From Halopiger aswanensis (GTDB taxonomy: Archaea > Halobacteriota > Halobacteria > Halobacteriales > Natrialbaceae): a stretch of 64,000 nucleotides of DNA. Positions 25,458 through 34,513 of the stretch are shown one piece after another (positions within the stretch are counted from its first letter, which is position 1; each line of letters begins with the position of its first letter). The translations under genes were made by a program, and so were the position numbers. Where the stretch lies: contig NZ_RAPO01000001.1 of NCBI RefSeq assembly GCF_003610195.1, positions 1,240,001 to 1,304,000 on the forward strand, written 5' to 3'. Under the pieces are notes generated by a model. The model was not told the origin of the DNA. It searched no databases and worked only from the letters and a program-made list of their open reading frames with translations.

Positions 25458-28295
25458 TCACGCGCTCTCGTTCTCGGGGTTTCCGCGGCGACTGTTCTTC
25501 CCGTTGAAGAATAGTTTCACCGTCTCGTCTTCGTCCGCGGGGACGTGCACGAGCACGGCGTCCTTCGCTTCGCTGTAGGTGAACGTCTCGGGTTCGGCTT
25601 CGACGGTCGCCGCGTCGTCGACGGCCTCGTACTTCGTCGACGCCGCCTGCACCTTCCGCGGTGCGTCCGATCGATTCAGTTGTAGCACGTACGACGACAG
25701 CTGCGAGTCCTCGTAGTTCCGGACGACCGACTCGCGTTCGAACGTGACGACGCCGCCGGGCGTGGCCGAGACGGTAAAGTCGGTCACGTTGTACTCGCCG
25801 TCCTCGTAGGCGCGACTCTCGCCGTCGTCCTCGTAGAACGAGTACGTCGCTTCGTCGTCCACGTACGCGTCGAGAACCAGCGTCGTCAGCGGCTGTTCGC
25901 CGGTGTACTGCTGGACCTCACGCATCGGGACGATGGAGTCCGTCCGAACGAAGATCGGCAGGTGATCGAGCGGCGCGTCGACCGTGAGGGTCTGCCCGCC
26001 GTCGTACGACTCGCCGGACCAGTAATCGACCCACTGCTCGCCGTCGGGCAGATAGACCTCGCGAGCGGTGGCGCCCGCCTCGAGGACCGGCGCGATCAGC
26101 AGGTCGTCGCCGAACATGAACTGATCGTCGATGTCCCGGGTTCGGTCGTCGTCCTGGAAGTGGAACACCAGCGGCTGCTGGACCGGTTTGCCGGTTTCGC
26201 TGGCCTCGCGGAACTCGTTGTAGAGGTACGGAAGCAGCCGGTAGCGCAGTCGGAGGTACTTCTTGCTGATCGCCTCGACGTCCTCGCCGAACGTCCAGGG
26301 GTGTTGATTCCGCGGCTCTCCGTCGGCGACCTTGGTGTGGCTGTCCGCGTGGTTCCGGCAGTAGGGGACGAACGCGCCGAGCTCCATCCACCGAGCGAAC
26401 AGCTCCGGACTCGGACGACCGACGAACCCGCCGATGTCGTGGCCGACGAAGGGCAGTCCCGACAGCCCGAGATTCAGCTGCATCGGGATCGACTTGCGCA
26501 GGTGCGCCCACGAACTCACGTTGTCGCCGGTCCACAGCGCCGCGTAGCGCTGGCCGCCCGCGTACAGGTTCCGGTTCAGCAGGAACGGACGCTGGTCGGG
26601 TTTGTAGACGTCGTAGGCTTCGCGAGCGGCTCTGGCCATGTCGAAGCCGTACATGTTGTGATACTCCGCGTGGCGCATCGTCTCGTCGCCGGTCCCGTGG
26701 ACGTTGTCGACCGGCATCGTCCAGTCGTACTTCTCGTTCTCCTGGAACACAGCCGGTTCGGCCATATCGTTTTTGATGCCGTCGATCCCGGCGTCGAACA
26801 GCGCGTCGTGTTGCTCGGCCCACCACGAACGGACCGTCGACCGGGCGAAGTCGGGCCAGACCGTCTCGTCCGGCCAGACCCGCCCGACGAAGGTTTCGCC
26901 GTCGGCGTTTTTCACCCAGTAGTCGTTTTCCGTCCCCTCGATGTAGACGTCGTACCGAGTGTGGTCGTCCGGGATATCGGTCGTGAGGGAAACGCCGTCT
27001 TCCTGCGTGCCGGTGTCGGGCGACTCCGCGTAGGGCGTGTCGCTGGCTGAATCGTCGCCGTCAGATTTGTCGCCGTCGGCCCCATCGTCAGTCGTATCGC
27101 CGTCGGACTCGTCGCCGTACGAACTCTCGTCCCCGGACGAGTCGTCAAGCGAGTCGTCGGCCGTCGGATCGTACGATTCCACCGCGGCGACGCCGGGGTC
27201 GTTGACCGCGACCGTTCTGATCCCCGGAACCGACTCGACGCGATCGAGCGCCTCGCGGTACTCGTCGTCCCAGGTGAAGACGCGATACTCGTTCATGTAG
27301 TCGATGTCGAAGTGCATCGCGTCCAGCGGAATCCCCTTCTCGCGGTAGGTCTCGGCGGTCTCGACGATCTCCTCCGGGGTGTACTCCCACTTGCTCTGGT
27401 GGAGCCCGAGCCCCCACTTCGGCGGCAGTTCCATCGTCCCGGTCAGCTCCGTGTACCGCTCGAGCACCCCCTCGATCTCGGGGCCGTAGGCGAAGTAGTA
27501 GGTCAGCTGGCCGCCGTCGGCGAAGAAGGAGTAGTAGTCGTCGGACTCGGTCGCCATCTCGAACACGGAGTGGTACGGATCGTCGAAGAAGATTCCGTAG
27601 GCGCCGACGTCCTTCACGCCGACGAAGAACGGAATCGACGTGTAGACGTAGTCGTTGTCCGCGCCGTAGGCGTACTGGTCCGTGTTCCAGTGCTCGAGCT
27701 TCTCGCCCCGCTTGTCGAGTTCGTTGCCGGGCTGTTCGCCGAATCCGTAGAAGGCCTCGTCTTCGTCGGTCTTCTTGTACGCGTAGGGTTTGCCGTCCTC
27801 GTAGCCCGGCGAGCCCTTCTCGAGGTAGTCCTCGTTGATGACGGTCCCGTCCGCGTCGCGGAACCTGACGCCGAAGCGCCCGTTGTTGATCTCGGCCGTG
27901 ATCGTCGCGGTCTCGAGCGCGATCCGCTCGTCGGTCGCGTCGACGGTGAACTCGGGCGCGTCCCACTCGGTTCGCCCCTTCGCGATCCCGCGGGACTCGT
28001 ACTCGTCCGCGCCGCGCTCGAGAACGGACACGCGGGCCATATCCTCGGCGAACAGCCGAACGTACCCCTCGTACTCGCCGAGATCGACTTTCACGCCGTC
28101 CTCGAGGACGTCGTAGCCTCGAACGGACAGCTCCTGGAGGTTGTCCTCGTCGAGTTCCGGTTCGTAGTGGATCTTCGAGTCGTAGTGATCGGCGCGTGCC
28201 GACGACGATGCGAGCGCGCTCCCGGCCAGCAGCGCGGCCGACGTTTGCAGGACCGTTCGTCGCGTCGCGAACCGCGATAACTTCTTAGACATCAT
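25458..28295 (-). CDS. Tat-exported GH31 alpha-glucosidase/xylosidase family protein
   Basis: 945 residues. A twin-arginine signal peptide is seen (RRTVLQTSAALLAGSALASSSARA), so the enzyme is exported folded. A beta-sandwich domain precedes the GH31 barrel: the nucleophile is Asp510 in IKNDMAEP and the acid/base Asp591 in LWTGDNVSSW; HFDIDYM is the substrate-site aspartate. C-terminal beta domains follow. GH31 enzymes release alpha-linked glucose or xylose residues from oligosaccharides. Residues about 378-440 are an Asp/Gly/Ser-rich insertion between barrel segments, where relatives have a short loop. The adjacent divergent pectinesterase suggests a plant-polysaccharide locus. Start ATG at 28295 or the next codon. 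Confidence 0.95.
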   Translation of the reverse strand: MMSKKLSRFATRRTVLQTSAALLAGSALASSSARADHYDSKIHYEPELDEDNLQELSVRGYDVLEDGVKVDLGEYEGYVRLFAEDMARVSVLERGADEYESRGIAKGRTEWDAPEFTVDATDERIALETATITAEINNGRFGVRFRDADGTVINEDYLEKGSPGYEDGKPYAYKKTDEDEAFYGFGEQPGNELDKRGEKLEHWNTDQYAYGADNDYVYTSIPFFVGVKDVGAYGIFFDDPYHSVFEMATESDDYYSFFADGGQLTYYFAYGPEIEGVLERYTELTGTMELPPKWGLGLHQSKWEYTPEEIVETAETYREKGIPLDAMHFDIDYMNEYRVFTWDDEYREALDRVESVPGIRTVAVNDPGVAAVESYDPTADDSLDDSSGDESSYGDESDGDTTDDGADGDKSDGDDSASDTPYAESPDTGTQEDGVSLTTDIPDDHTRYDVYIEGTENDYWVKNADGETFVGRVWPDETVWPDFARSTVRSWWAEQHDALFDAGIDGIKNDMAEPAVFQENEKYDWTMPVDNVHGTGDETMRHAEYHNMYGFDMARAAREAYDVYKPDQRPFLLNRNLYAGGQRYAALWTGDNVSSWAHLRKSIPMQLNLGLSGLPFVGHDIGGFVGRPSPELFARWMELGAFVPYCRNHADSHTKVADGEPRNQHPWTFGEDVEAISKKYLRLRYRLLPYLYNEFREASETGKPVQQPLVFHFQDDDRTRDIDDQFMFGDDLLIAPVLEAGATAREVYLPDGEQWVDYWSGESYDGGQTLTVDAPLDHLPIFVRTDSIVPMREVQQYTGEQPLTTLVLDAYVDDEATYSFYEDDGESRAYEDGEYNVTDFTVSATPGGVVTFERESVVRNYEDSQLSSYVLQLNRSDAPRKVQAASTKYEAVDDAATVEAEPETFTYSEAKDAVLVHVPADEDETVKLFFNGKNSRRGNPENESA

Positions 28296-28596
28296 CGGAG
28301 AAATTAACTACAGTTTGTATTAAGATTTTTCTAGGTTCGAATTCATAGTATATTTTACGTACAATTTCATCAAATCATATCGGTGTGCGGCCAATCGCTC
28401 GAGCGACCGATCTCGAGCCGGGCAGCGAACTCCTCACGCGTCGTCCCGCCTAGTCTCGCCGCCCCCGCGTCGAAGAGGGCCCCAAGCCGCCGGTCTCGAG
28501 CGGCGCTGCCGTCGTCCGACACCGCTCGGCAGTTCACCGGCGGTCGAACGCTCGCCGAAGAACATAGGTGGCAGCGCGGACGGCAGTAGTGTACGA
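28296..28596. other. 301-nt divergent promoter region, AT-rich left half
   Basis: Between the GH31 glycosidase and pectinesterase starts. Bases 28306-28380 are markedly AT-rich compared with surroundings, with several TATA-like stretches (for example ATATTTTACG near 28350). It also holds the small palindrome AACT-ac-AGTT near 28314. This is likely the control region of the glycosidase gene. The right half is ordinary G+C-rich sequence without a supported gene. Confidence 0.5.
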
Positions 28597-29532
28597 ATGA
28601 GTGCGAGCGAGGACCGGTACGACTACGTCGTCGATCCGGACGGCAACGGCGACTACGAGCGCATCCAGGCGGCGATCGACGACGCGAAGTCGTTCCCTCG
28701 AGACCGGATCACGATCTTTCTGAAAGAAGGCGTGTACGAGGAGAAGGTCACGGTCCACTCGTGGAATCCGAAGATCGACCTGATCGGCGAGAGCGCGGAC
28801 GGGACCGTCATCACCCACGACGATCACTTCGACCGAATCGATCGCGGCCGCAACAGTACGTTCTTCACGTACACGCTGCGGGTGTGCGGGAACGATTTCC
28901 GCGCTCGCAACCTGACGGTGCGAAACAGTGCCGGGCCGGAGGTGGGGCAAGCCGTCGCGCTGCACGTCGAAGCCGATCGCGCCGTCTTCGAACACTGTCG
29001 GTTCGTCGGGAATCAGGACACGGTCTACGCCGCCGGCGAGGGAGCGCGACAGTATTTCGACGACTGTTACCTCGAGGGGACGACCGACTTCGTGTTCGGC
29101 GGCGCCACAGCCGTATTCGAAAACTGCGAGGTACACTCAAAAGCCGATTCGTACATTACGGCCGCCTCCACGCCGCGGACCGAACCGTTCGGGTTCGTGT
29201 TCGACAACTGTACGCTAACCGCCGAGCCGGACGTTTCCGAGGTGTACCTGGGCAGACCCTGGCGAGATCACGCTCACGTTGCGTTTCTACGGTCGCACAT
29301 GGGCGACCACATTCACCCGGCCGGCTGGCACGACTGGTCGCGACCGGCCGTGGTGGACGACGTCACGTACGCGGAGTACGAGAATCACGGTCCCGGTGCA
29401 AGGACGGCGGAGCGAGTCTCTTGGTCCGAGACGTTGTCATCGGAAGAGGCCGCCCAGTACGACGGCGAAAACGTCCTTCTCGAGGAAGCAACTGAACGAT
29501 CCGACTGGTACTGGCATCGAGCGATTCGCTGA
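28597..29532 (+). CDS. Pectinesterase (CE8 family), no signal peptide
   Basis: 311 residues from ATG 28597. It matches pectin methylesterases, which demethylate polygalacturonate. Visible family blocks are EGVYEE (residues 44-49), QAVAL (118-122), the catalytic NQDT (Gln140, Asp141), TDFVFG with the second catalytic Asp164, and LGRPW with Arg220. All catalytic residues are present in a right-handed beta-helix pattern. Known enzymes are secreted, yet this one starts directly with MSASEDRYDYVVDPDG and lacks a Tat or Sec signal, so it is predicted cytoplasmic and may act on imported pectic oligomers. It is divergent from the GH31 gene. Confidence 0.93.
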   Translation: MSASEDRYDYVVDPDGNGDYERIQAAIDDAKSFPRDRITIFLKEGVYEEKVTVHSWNPKIDLIGESADGTVITHDDHFDRIDRGRNSTFFTYTLRVCGNDFRARNLTVRNSAGPEVGQAVALHVEADRAVFEHCRFVGNQDTVYAAGEGARQYFDDCYLEGTTDFVFGGATAVFENCEVHSKADSYITAASTPRTEPFGFVFDNCTLTAEPDVSEVYLGRPWRDHAHVAFLRSHMGDHIHPAGWHDWSRPAVVDDVTYAEYENHGPGARTAERVSWSETLSSEEAAQYDGENVLLEEATERSDWYWHRAIR

Positions 29533-29868
29533 CGGTCGTTCACTCATACGTACTGTCGAACGTCTACGGATAGCCCTGTTATCACGACAGCGGTATCATT
29601 GTGCTATCGGTGGTTCTTGCGTGCTCGTAGCCACCGCGTGGAGTGTCCCAGCATTCGGCTCGTCGCATATGTAACGCAGTGGCCTCGCCACTCGAACAGG
29701 ACAGACTCACGTGTACAACGGAATCCGGCAAATCCCATCGCAGTGGCGTGCTCACGGACCGCACCGTACTCCGTTGGCCGCGGCTGCCACCCGCATCATC
29801 GAGAACGTGGGACGGGCAGTCCGAGTAAAACCGATGTAGGCCGAGGCCGTATGCGTCGATCCGGGTGA
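29533..29868. other. 336-nt intergenic region without a supported gene
   Basis: Between the pectinesterase stop and the DUF4385 start. Short open frames on both strands here have atypical composition (His, Arg, Thr rich) and no start signals. I see no RNA gene, repeat or clear promoter. Confidence 0.5.
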
Positions 29869-30327
29869 GTGGCCGTGAGCGACGATCCAGAATACGACAT
29901 CGATTTTCGTGAGTCCCCCGAGGAGTACGAGATCGGGCGCGGCGAGCAGGGCGTCTTCAAGATGCAGCCGTACAAGGACGAACTGTTGCCCCTCTGGTCG
30001 ATCAAGAGTCTCGAGCAGGCCGAAGCGGCCGCTGCGGACATTTACCAGAAGTTCGAGGAGTACAAGCGAGCCAACGAGTTTCCCGGGATGGACCTCGCAC
30101 GAAAGTACCTACAGATGGGATGGACTCGCTCGCTCAGGTACGCCAAGTACCCGGGCGGACAGAAGTACGAGGAAGACGAGGACGGAAATCGCGTCGAGCG
30201 CGAACCCCAGCAGTGGTACGACGACGAAAAGTTCGAGATCTCGCAGGTGTACCGCGAGTATCTCGATCGAGTGACCGAAGACGAAACGTACCAGCGACGA
30301 AAACGGGAGTGGCAGAACGGCGACTAG
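29869..30327 (+). CDS. DUF4385 family protein
   Basis: 152 residues from a GTG at 29869 (a second GTG two codons later is equally possible). Matches the DUF4385 pattern: YEIGRGEQGVFKMQPYKDELLPLW, a helix with AADIYQKFEEYKRANEFPGMDLARKYLQMGWTR, SLRYAKYPGGQKY and a charged C-terminal helix. No catalytic motif or membrane segment is visible, and the family has no assigned function. The protein is rich in aromatic and charged residues and probably cytoplasmic. It stands alone. Confidence 0.8.
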   Translation: MAVSDDPEYDIDFRESPEEYEIGRGEQGVFKMQPYKDELLPLWSIKSLEQAEAAAADIYQKFEEYKRANEFPGMDLARKYLQMGWTRSLRYAKYPGGQKYEEDEDGNRVEREPQQWYDDEKFEISQVYREYLDRVTEDETYQRRKREWQNGD

Positions 30328-30637
30328 TTGTGTTGCGGTCCGCCGTTGCGCCATCGGCGAAGTGACACTGCTGCGGTCTTTCCGACTCGTTCCAACGGAC
30401 GACCGGGCGGCTTCTCGATCCCATCGGAGAATCTCGGCGCGTAGACGGGGTTCGGAATATGAGCCGCAATTTCCCCGCTATTGGCGGAAGCAGCATCAGA
30501 ATTGCTGTAATGGCCTCGGCACTCATAGGGCTCGTCGTCACCGGGTGCCGAGTCCGGCTCGGAGCGGGTGCATCGTCATCGGCCACGCGAGGCTACGGGA
30601 CTCGAGTCCAAGACGGTTTGGATCGCGACGGACCGAG
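30328..30637. other. 310-nt intergenic region without a supported gene
   Basis: Between the DUF4385 gene and a small doubtful minus-strand gene. An open frame on the plus strand starting at 30459 begins with a hydrophobic segment ending in a TGC motif reminiscent of a lipobox, but composition further on is non-coding; it is not annotated. Confidence 0.5.
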
Positions 30638-30886
30638 TTACGAGCCGCCGGCGGCGAACGCGGCGTTCCACTCGTCGATGAGGTTCTCGAGGCGATCCGT
30701 ATTCCGATGCGAGAACATCGCCGGTGCGCTGGCGGTACTAGACGTCCGCTCCGCCGATGTCTCGGGTGCAACGGGCGGACTCGAGGACGAGGACGGCGGT
30801 GTCGATCGCTCAGTAGCGGGTTCGGGTGTCGATTCGGCGTCGGTTCGGGTCTGAGTCTGGGGTCGAGTGTGGGTTCGTGTCGTCAT
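30638..30886 (-). CDS. Small Thr/Ser/Pro-rich hypothetical protein
   Basis: 82 residues from the ATG at 30886. The first 50 residues are Thr/Ser/Pro/Glu-rich and probably disordered; the last 30 form a more conserved-looking helix, SHRNTDRLENLIDEWNAAFAAGGS. Third codon positions remain G+C-rich, and the plus-strand frame across it looks worse, but no family is recognised and no promoter is clear. It may be a small regulatory or toxin-type protein, but nothing supports a specific role. Confidence 0.4.
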   Translation of the reverse strand: MTTRTHTRPQTQTRTDAESTPEPATERSTPPSSSSSPPVAPETSAERTSSTASAPAMFSHRNTDRLENLIDEWNAAFAAGGS

Positions 30887-31212
30887 GTCGGTCGTGTTCG
30901 GGATCGAGTAGTGGTGTACGAGTGCGCGGATCGTCGACGGGCGATGCAGACGTTGCTCGGCGTTTCGGGGCTGCTGCGCGTACGTGTACGACCGACATCT
31001 GTACCAGCGGCTACAGGCTCGTCCATCATAAAAGTTCATGTTCTATAATCCACGATCGTGCTGTGGCACCAAACCGCACGCAGTCGCACCGACAACGGTC
31101 AAATCCCGACTGCCGAACTGCACACGGCCCGCCCTCAGAGGGCGCGACCGACCCAGACGTGGCGAGCGAAGCCCGCATCACTAAGCCTGCACCCGTTGGG
31201 ATTTCGAGTGTA
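30887..31212. other. 326-nt intergenic region, possible minus-strand promoter
   Basis: On the minus strand, GATTATAGAAC and AACTTTTATGAT near 31026-31050 resemble TATA elements and could serve the small gene at 30886 with a leader over 100 nt. No gene is supported; the glycosyltransferase frame extends upstream into it but lacks family sequence before 31213. Confidence 0.4.
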
Positions 31213-31938
31213 ATGGCGAGCGAACCGCGAGGCGATGCCGGCAGCGCGGCAGTGTCCAGCGACGGCGCTCCCGTCGACGTGAGTTTCGTCGTCCCCGCCC
31301 GCAACGAGGCCGACTACCTGCGCGGCACGCTCGCCAGCCTCGCCGGCCTCGATACGGACTACGAGTACGAGGTGCTCGTCGTCGACGGGGACTCGAGCGA
31401 CGCGACGCCCGCCATCGCCCGCGAGTACGGCGCGACGGTGCTCGAGGGGCCGGGGACGAGCATCGCCGCCGGCCGAAACTACGGCGCCCGGCGCGCCAGC
31501 GGCGACTGGCTCGCCTTCATCGACGCCGATACGCGGGTACGGGCGGACTACCTGACCGAACTACTCGGGTACGCGGCGGCTACCGACCTCGCGGCGGTGA
31601 GTTCCCACTGCCGGATGACGGGGCCCAGACGGACGAAGCTCATGGAGGCGACGATCAACCACGTCTTTCCGCACCTCGAGCGGCCGATTCTGCCGGGATT
31701 CAACCTCCTCGTCCGCCGAGAGGCCTTCGAAGATGCAGGCGGCTTTCCGAACGTCCCGAACGAGGATACGGCATTTAGCCGCCGACTCGCGAGCAGCCAC
31801 CCGACCGGCTACTACGCCGAGCCGCTGGTCGAAACCTCGGGCCGGCGAATCGATCAGCGCGGCCTTACGGGCACCCTGACGTACTATCTCCGGCTCGATC
31901 TCGAGCGGCTTCGCGCGAGTCGCGGTCGCGACGGATAG
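31213..31938 (+). CDS. Family 2 glycosyltransferase
   Basis: 241 residues from the ATG at 31213; upstream in-frame codons do not encode glycosyltransferase sequence. The GT-A fold is clear: VSFVVPARNEADYLRGTLASL, VDGDSSDATPAIA, GARRASGDWLAFIDADTR with the metal-binding DAD motif, and a C-terminal acceptor part (LPGFNLLVRREAFEDAGGFP, NEDTAFSRRLA). It would add a sugar from a nucleotide-sugar donor to a lipid or polysaccharide at the inner membrane face; no transmembrane helix is visible. Close haloarchaeal relatives belong to cell-surface glycan pathways, but no neighbours support a particular one. Confidence 0.9.
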   Translation: MASEPRGDAGSAAVSSDGAPVDVSFVVPARNEADYLRGTLASLAGLDTDYEYEVLVVDGDSSDATPAIAREYGATVLEGPGTSIAAGRNYGARRASGDWLAFIDADTRVRADYLTELLGYAAATDLAAVSSHCRMTGPRRTKLMEATINHVFPHLERPILPGFNLLVRREAFEDAGGFPNVPNEDTAFSRRLASSHPTGYYAEPLVETSGRRIDQRGLTGTLTYYLRLDLERLRASRGRDG

Positions 31939-31958
31939 GGTCGATCGCTCGCAGTCGG

Positions 31959-34334
31959 TTACGCCGATTCCGACCGCTCCGAGTGCGGAACGTCCGTCAG
32001 TTCGAAGCGTGCGCCGCCGGTTCGACCGCCCGTTACCTCGACGTCCCACCCGTGTGCCTGCGCGATGCGATTGACGATGCTGAGCCCGAATCCGGTCCCG
32101 TCCGTCGCGGTCGTGTAGCCGGTGTCGAACACCTGCTCCCGTTCGTCGGCGGGAATCCCTTCTCCGGTGTCCTCGACGTAGAACCCGTCCTCGAGCGTGC
32201 CGACGGTGACGGTGAAATCGTCGCTGGCGTCGCCAGTGGTATCAGCGTCCTCCTCACCCGCCAACCCGTGATCGATCGCGTTCCGGAACAGGTTCTCGAA
32301 CAGCTGTTGGAGCCGGTCGGGATCGGCCCGAATCCGATAGTCCCCCGGCACCTCGAGCGCGAGCGCGGCGCCGTCCGTCTCGACCATCGCCCACGATTTC
32401 GTAGCGACGTCGGCGACGGCGACGGTGTTCGGGTCGCTGACGGTCGCCCCCTGTTCGGCGAGCGCCAGCAGGTCCTCGATCAGTCGTGCCATGCGGTCCA
32501 ACGCCCGCTGGCACTCCTCGAGACGGGATTCGCGCTCACGCTCGTTGCCGTTACCGTCCTCACCGCCGTCTCCGCCCCCGTCGAGCGCGAGTTCGAGCGT
32601 ACCCTGCGCGACGTTCAGGGGATTCCGGAGGTCGTGGCTGACGACGCTGGCGAACTCCTGCAGTCGGGCGTTCTGTTGCTCGAGGGCGGCCCGCGAGCGC
32701 GCGCGTTCGGTTTCGTAGCTGACCCACTTGGCCATCAGTTTGACCAGCGTCCGCTCGGTCTCGGAGAACCCGCCGCCGGACCGCGGTTCGCTCGAGGCGA
32801 AACAGAGCGTTCCCCAGATCTCGCCGTTGGTTGTCACCTTGGCGCCGATGTAGCTCCCGAGTTCGAACGTCTCGTAGGCCGGATCGCCGATCCAGCCTTC
32901 GTCGGGCGCGTCCGCGACGGTGACCAGTTCGTCGGTTTTGATCGTCTTCCGGCAGTACGCCTGCGAGAGCGGACAGGAGTCGCCCGGCTGCAACTGCGGG
33001 TGAGAACTACGGGACTGGACGACGGTCTGGGTCAGGTCGTCCGTGTCGATCCGAGTCAGGAACGCGTACGGCAGGTCGAGATACTCCTGCCCGAGTGCGA
33101 GCAGGTCGTCGACCTTCGACTCGCGCGAGGCGTCGGGCCGGGTCGAAATATCGTACAGCGACTCCAGGGCCGTCACGCTGGCCTCGAGATTCTGTTCTGC
33201 CCGCATTTGGTCGGTGACGTCGGTCAGAAAGAGCGAGACGCCGTCGTCGGCCGGATACGCTCGGACCTCGAACCAACAGCCGAGCGACGGGAAGAAATCG
33301 GTGAACGTGGTCGCGGACTGGGTTTCGAACGCCTCCTCGAGCTGTCGCGCCGCGTCGGTCTCCGCGAACTCCGGGACTGCGGTTCGGAGACCCTCGTCCA
33401 GCAGGACCTCCCGAGAGCGACCGAGCAGTTCGACCGCGCGGTCGTTGACGTAGGTAAACGTCCAGTCCTCGTCGAGCGAGACGAAGGCGTCGGCGATCCG
33501 ATCGAGAATCGTTTCGCGCTCGCGCTCGAGCGCACGGAGATCGGAGAGATCCCGCAAAACAGCCGTAAACAGGTGGTCGCCGTCGACGACGGCCTCGCCG
33601 AACGAGATGCCGAGCGGAACCTCGTGTCCGTCGGCGTGGCGACCGGGGAGTTCGATCCAGTCCCACTCGAGTTGCCGGTCGCCGGTCTCCCGGTATCGAG
33701 CGAACGCCGCGAGGTGATCGTCGCGGTAGTCGGCCGGGATCAGCGTCGTTAGCGGTTCGCCGATCACGCCCTCGGGGTCGTAGCCGAGCAGAGTTTCGAC
33801 GGCGTCGCTCGCGTACTGGATGGTCCCGTCCGCGGCCGCAGTGACGACGCCGAACGACGCGTTCTCCGTAAACGCCCGAAACCGAGCACCGTTCGTCTCG
33901 AGTTCACGACGTTCGGTTGCTCGCTCTACTTCGCGCTCGACTCGAATCGCGAACCGATCGCCCGCCGCGGTGACGCTCGCGGCCGGGAGACAGCCGGTCG
34001 CGCCGGCCTCGAGCGCCGCGCTCGCGACCGGTTCATCGCGACCGTCGGTAAGGACGAAAACCGGCAGTCGCTCGGTCGCCGTCCGAATCCGCTCGAGGAG
34101 TTCGGTGACGTCGCGTGCCGGATCGGCTCCGATCACGAGACAGTCGATCGTGCCGGCCGCAGCAGAGTCGACCGCTTGGGCCCCGTCGGAGAGTGGCTCG
34201 ACCGTCACCCGATCGATTCGGTCCCGGAGGGCCCGGCGGACCGCCTCGGTCGTCGGGGGACTCGTCTCTACGTATCCGACCGTGAGTGGGCGGTCAGTCG
34301 ACTCCGGCGTCATCGCGGCGGGCACGTCAGTCAT
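31959..34334 (-). CDS. Receiver-PAS-PAS-GAF histidine kinase
   Basis: 791 residues from the ATG at 34334, which lies 37-46 nt after a TATA-like TTTATTAG. Order of domains: degenerate receiver (about 16-135), PAS (150-265), PAS (275-375), GAF (395-545), HisKA (about 555-625; phospho-His567 in VVSHDLRNPLN) and HATPase (665-783; N-box NLFRNAIDH, DTGEG, GTGFGLSI). The receiver keeps an acidic N-terminal region but the phosphoacceptor position is replaced (CLVIGADPARD), so it may not be phosphorylated. The GAF segment GDSCPLSQAYCRKTI is common in haloarchaeal sensors. No membrane helices: it senses cytoplasmic or diffusible signals. Its partner regulator is not adjacent. Confidence 0.93.
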   Translation of the reverse strand: MTDVPAAMTPESTDRPLTVGYVETSPPTTEAVRRALRDRIDRVTVEPLSDGAQAVDSAAAGTIDCLVIGADPARDVTELLERIRTATERLPVFVLTDGRDEPVASAALEAGATGCLPAASVTAAGDRFAIRVEREVERATERRELETNGARFRAFTENASFGVVTAAADGTIQYASDAVETLLGYDPEGVIGEPLTTLIPADYRDDHLAAFARYRETGDRQLEWDWIELPGRHADGHEVPLGISFGEAVVDGDHLFTAVLRDLSDLRALERERETILDRIADAFVSLDEDWTFTYVNDRAVELLGRSREVLLDEGLRTAVPEFAETDAARQLEEAFETQSATTFTDFFPSLGCWFEVRAYPADDGVSLFLTDVTDQMRAEQNLEASVTALESLYDISTRPDASRESKVDDLLALGQEYLDLPYAFLTRIDTDDLTQTVVQSRSSHPQLQPGDSCPLSQAYCRKTIKTDELVTVADAPDEGWIGDPAYETFELGSYIGAKVTTNGEIWGTLCFASSEPRSGGGFSETERTLVKLMAKWVSYETERARSRAALEQQNARLQEFASVVSHDLRNPLNVAQGTLELALDGGGDGGEDGNGNERERESRLEECQRALDRMARLIEDLLALAEQGATVSDPNTVAVADVATKSWAMVETDGAALALEVPGDYRIRADPDRLQQLFENLFRNAIDHGLAGEEDADTTGDASDDFTVTVGTLEDGFYVEDTGEGIPADEREQVFDTGYTTATDGTGFGLSIVNRIAQAHGWDVEVTGGRTGGARFELTDVPHSERSESA

Positions 34335-34370
34335 GGCGAAGTCGGTGAATACGGGGACGTCGGCCGTTCG

Positions 34371-34380
34371 GCTAATAAAC
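34371..34380 (-). promoter_or_regulatory. Candidate TATA element of the histidine kinase gene
   Basis: The minus-strand sequence GTTTATTAGC lies 37-46 nt before the ATG at 34334. It implies a leader of roughly 10-15 nt and argues against the ATG at 34409, which lies upstream of it. Confidence 0.5.
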
Positions 34381-34513
34381 CGTCCGGCTACAGGTAATCG
34401 ATCCGACATTCGGGCCGCGGTACCGATACGTCAGTCGTTCGGTTCGACGGGAACACGCCGACCGTCGATAGGGACGGCACTTTTGGGCGTCCTCCGCGAC
34501 ACTGTCACTGCCA

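Noticed and set aside
30459-30854. Possible lipoprotein on the plus strand with a hydrophobic start and TGC near residue 30
   Set aside because: Only the first 30 residues look signal-like; the remainder lacks the acidic, structured composition of haloarchaeal lipoproteins and overlaps a competing minus-strand frame.
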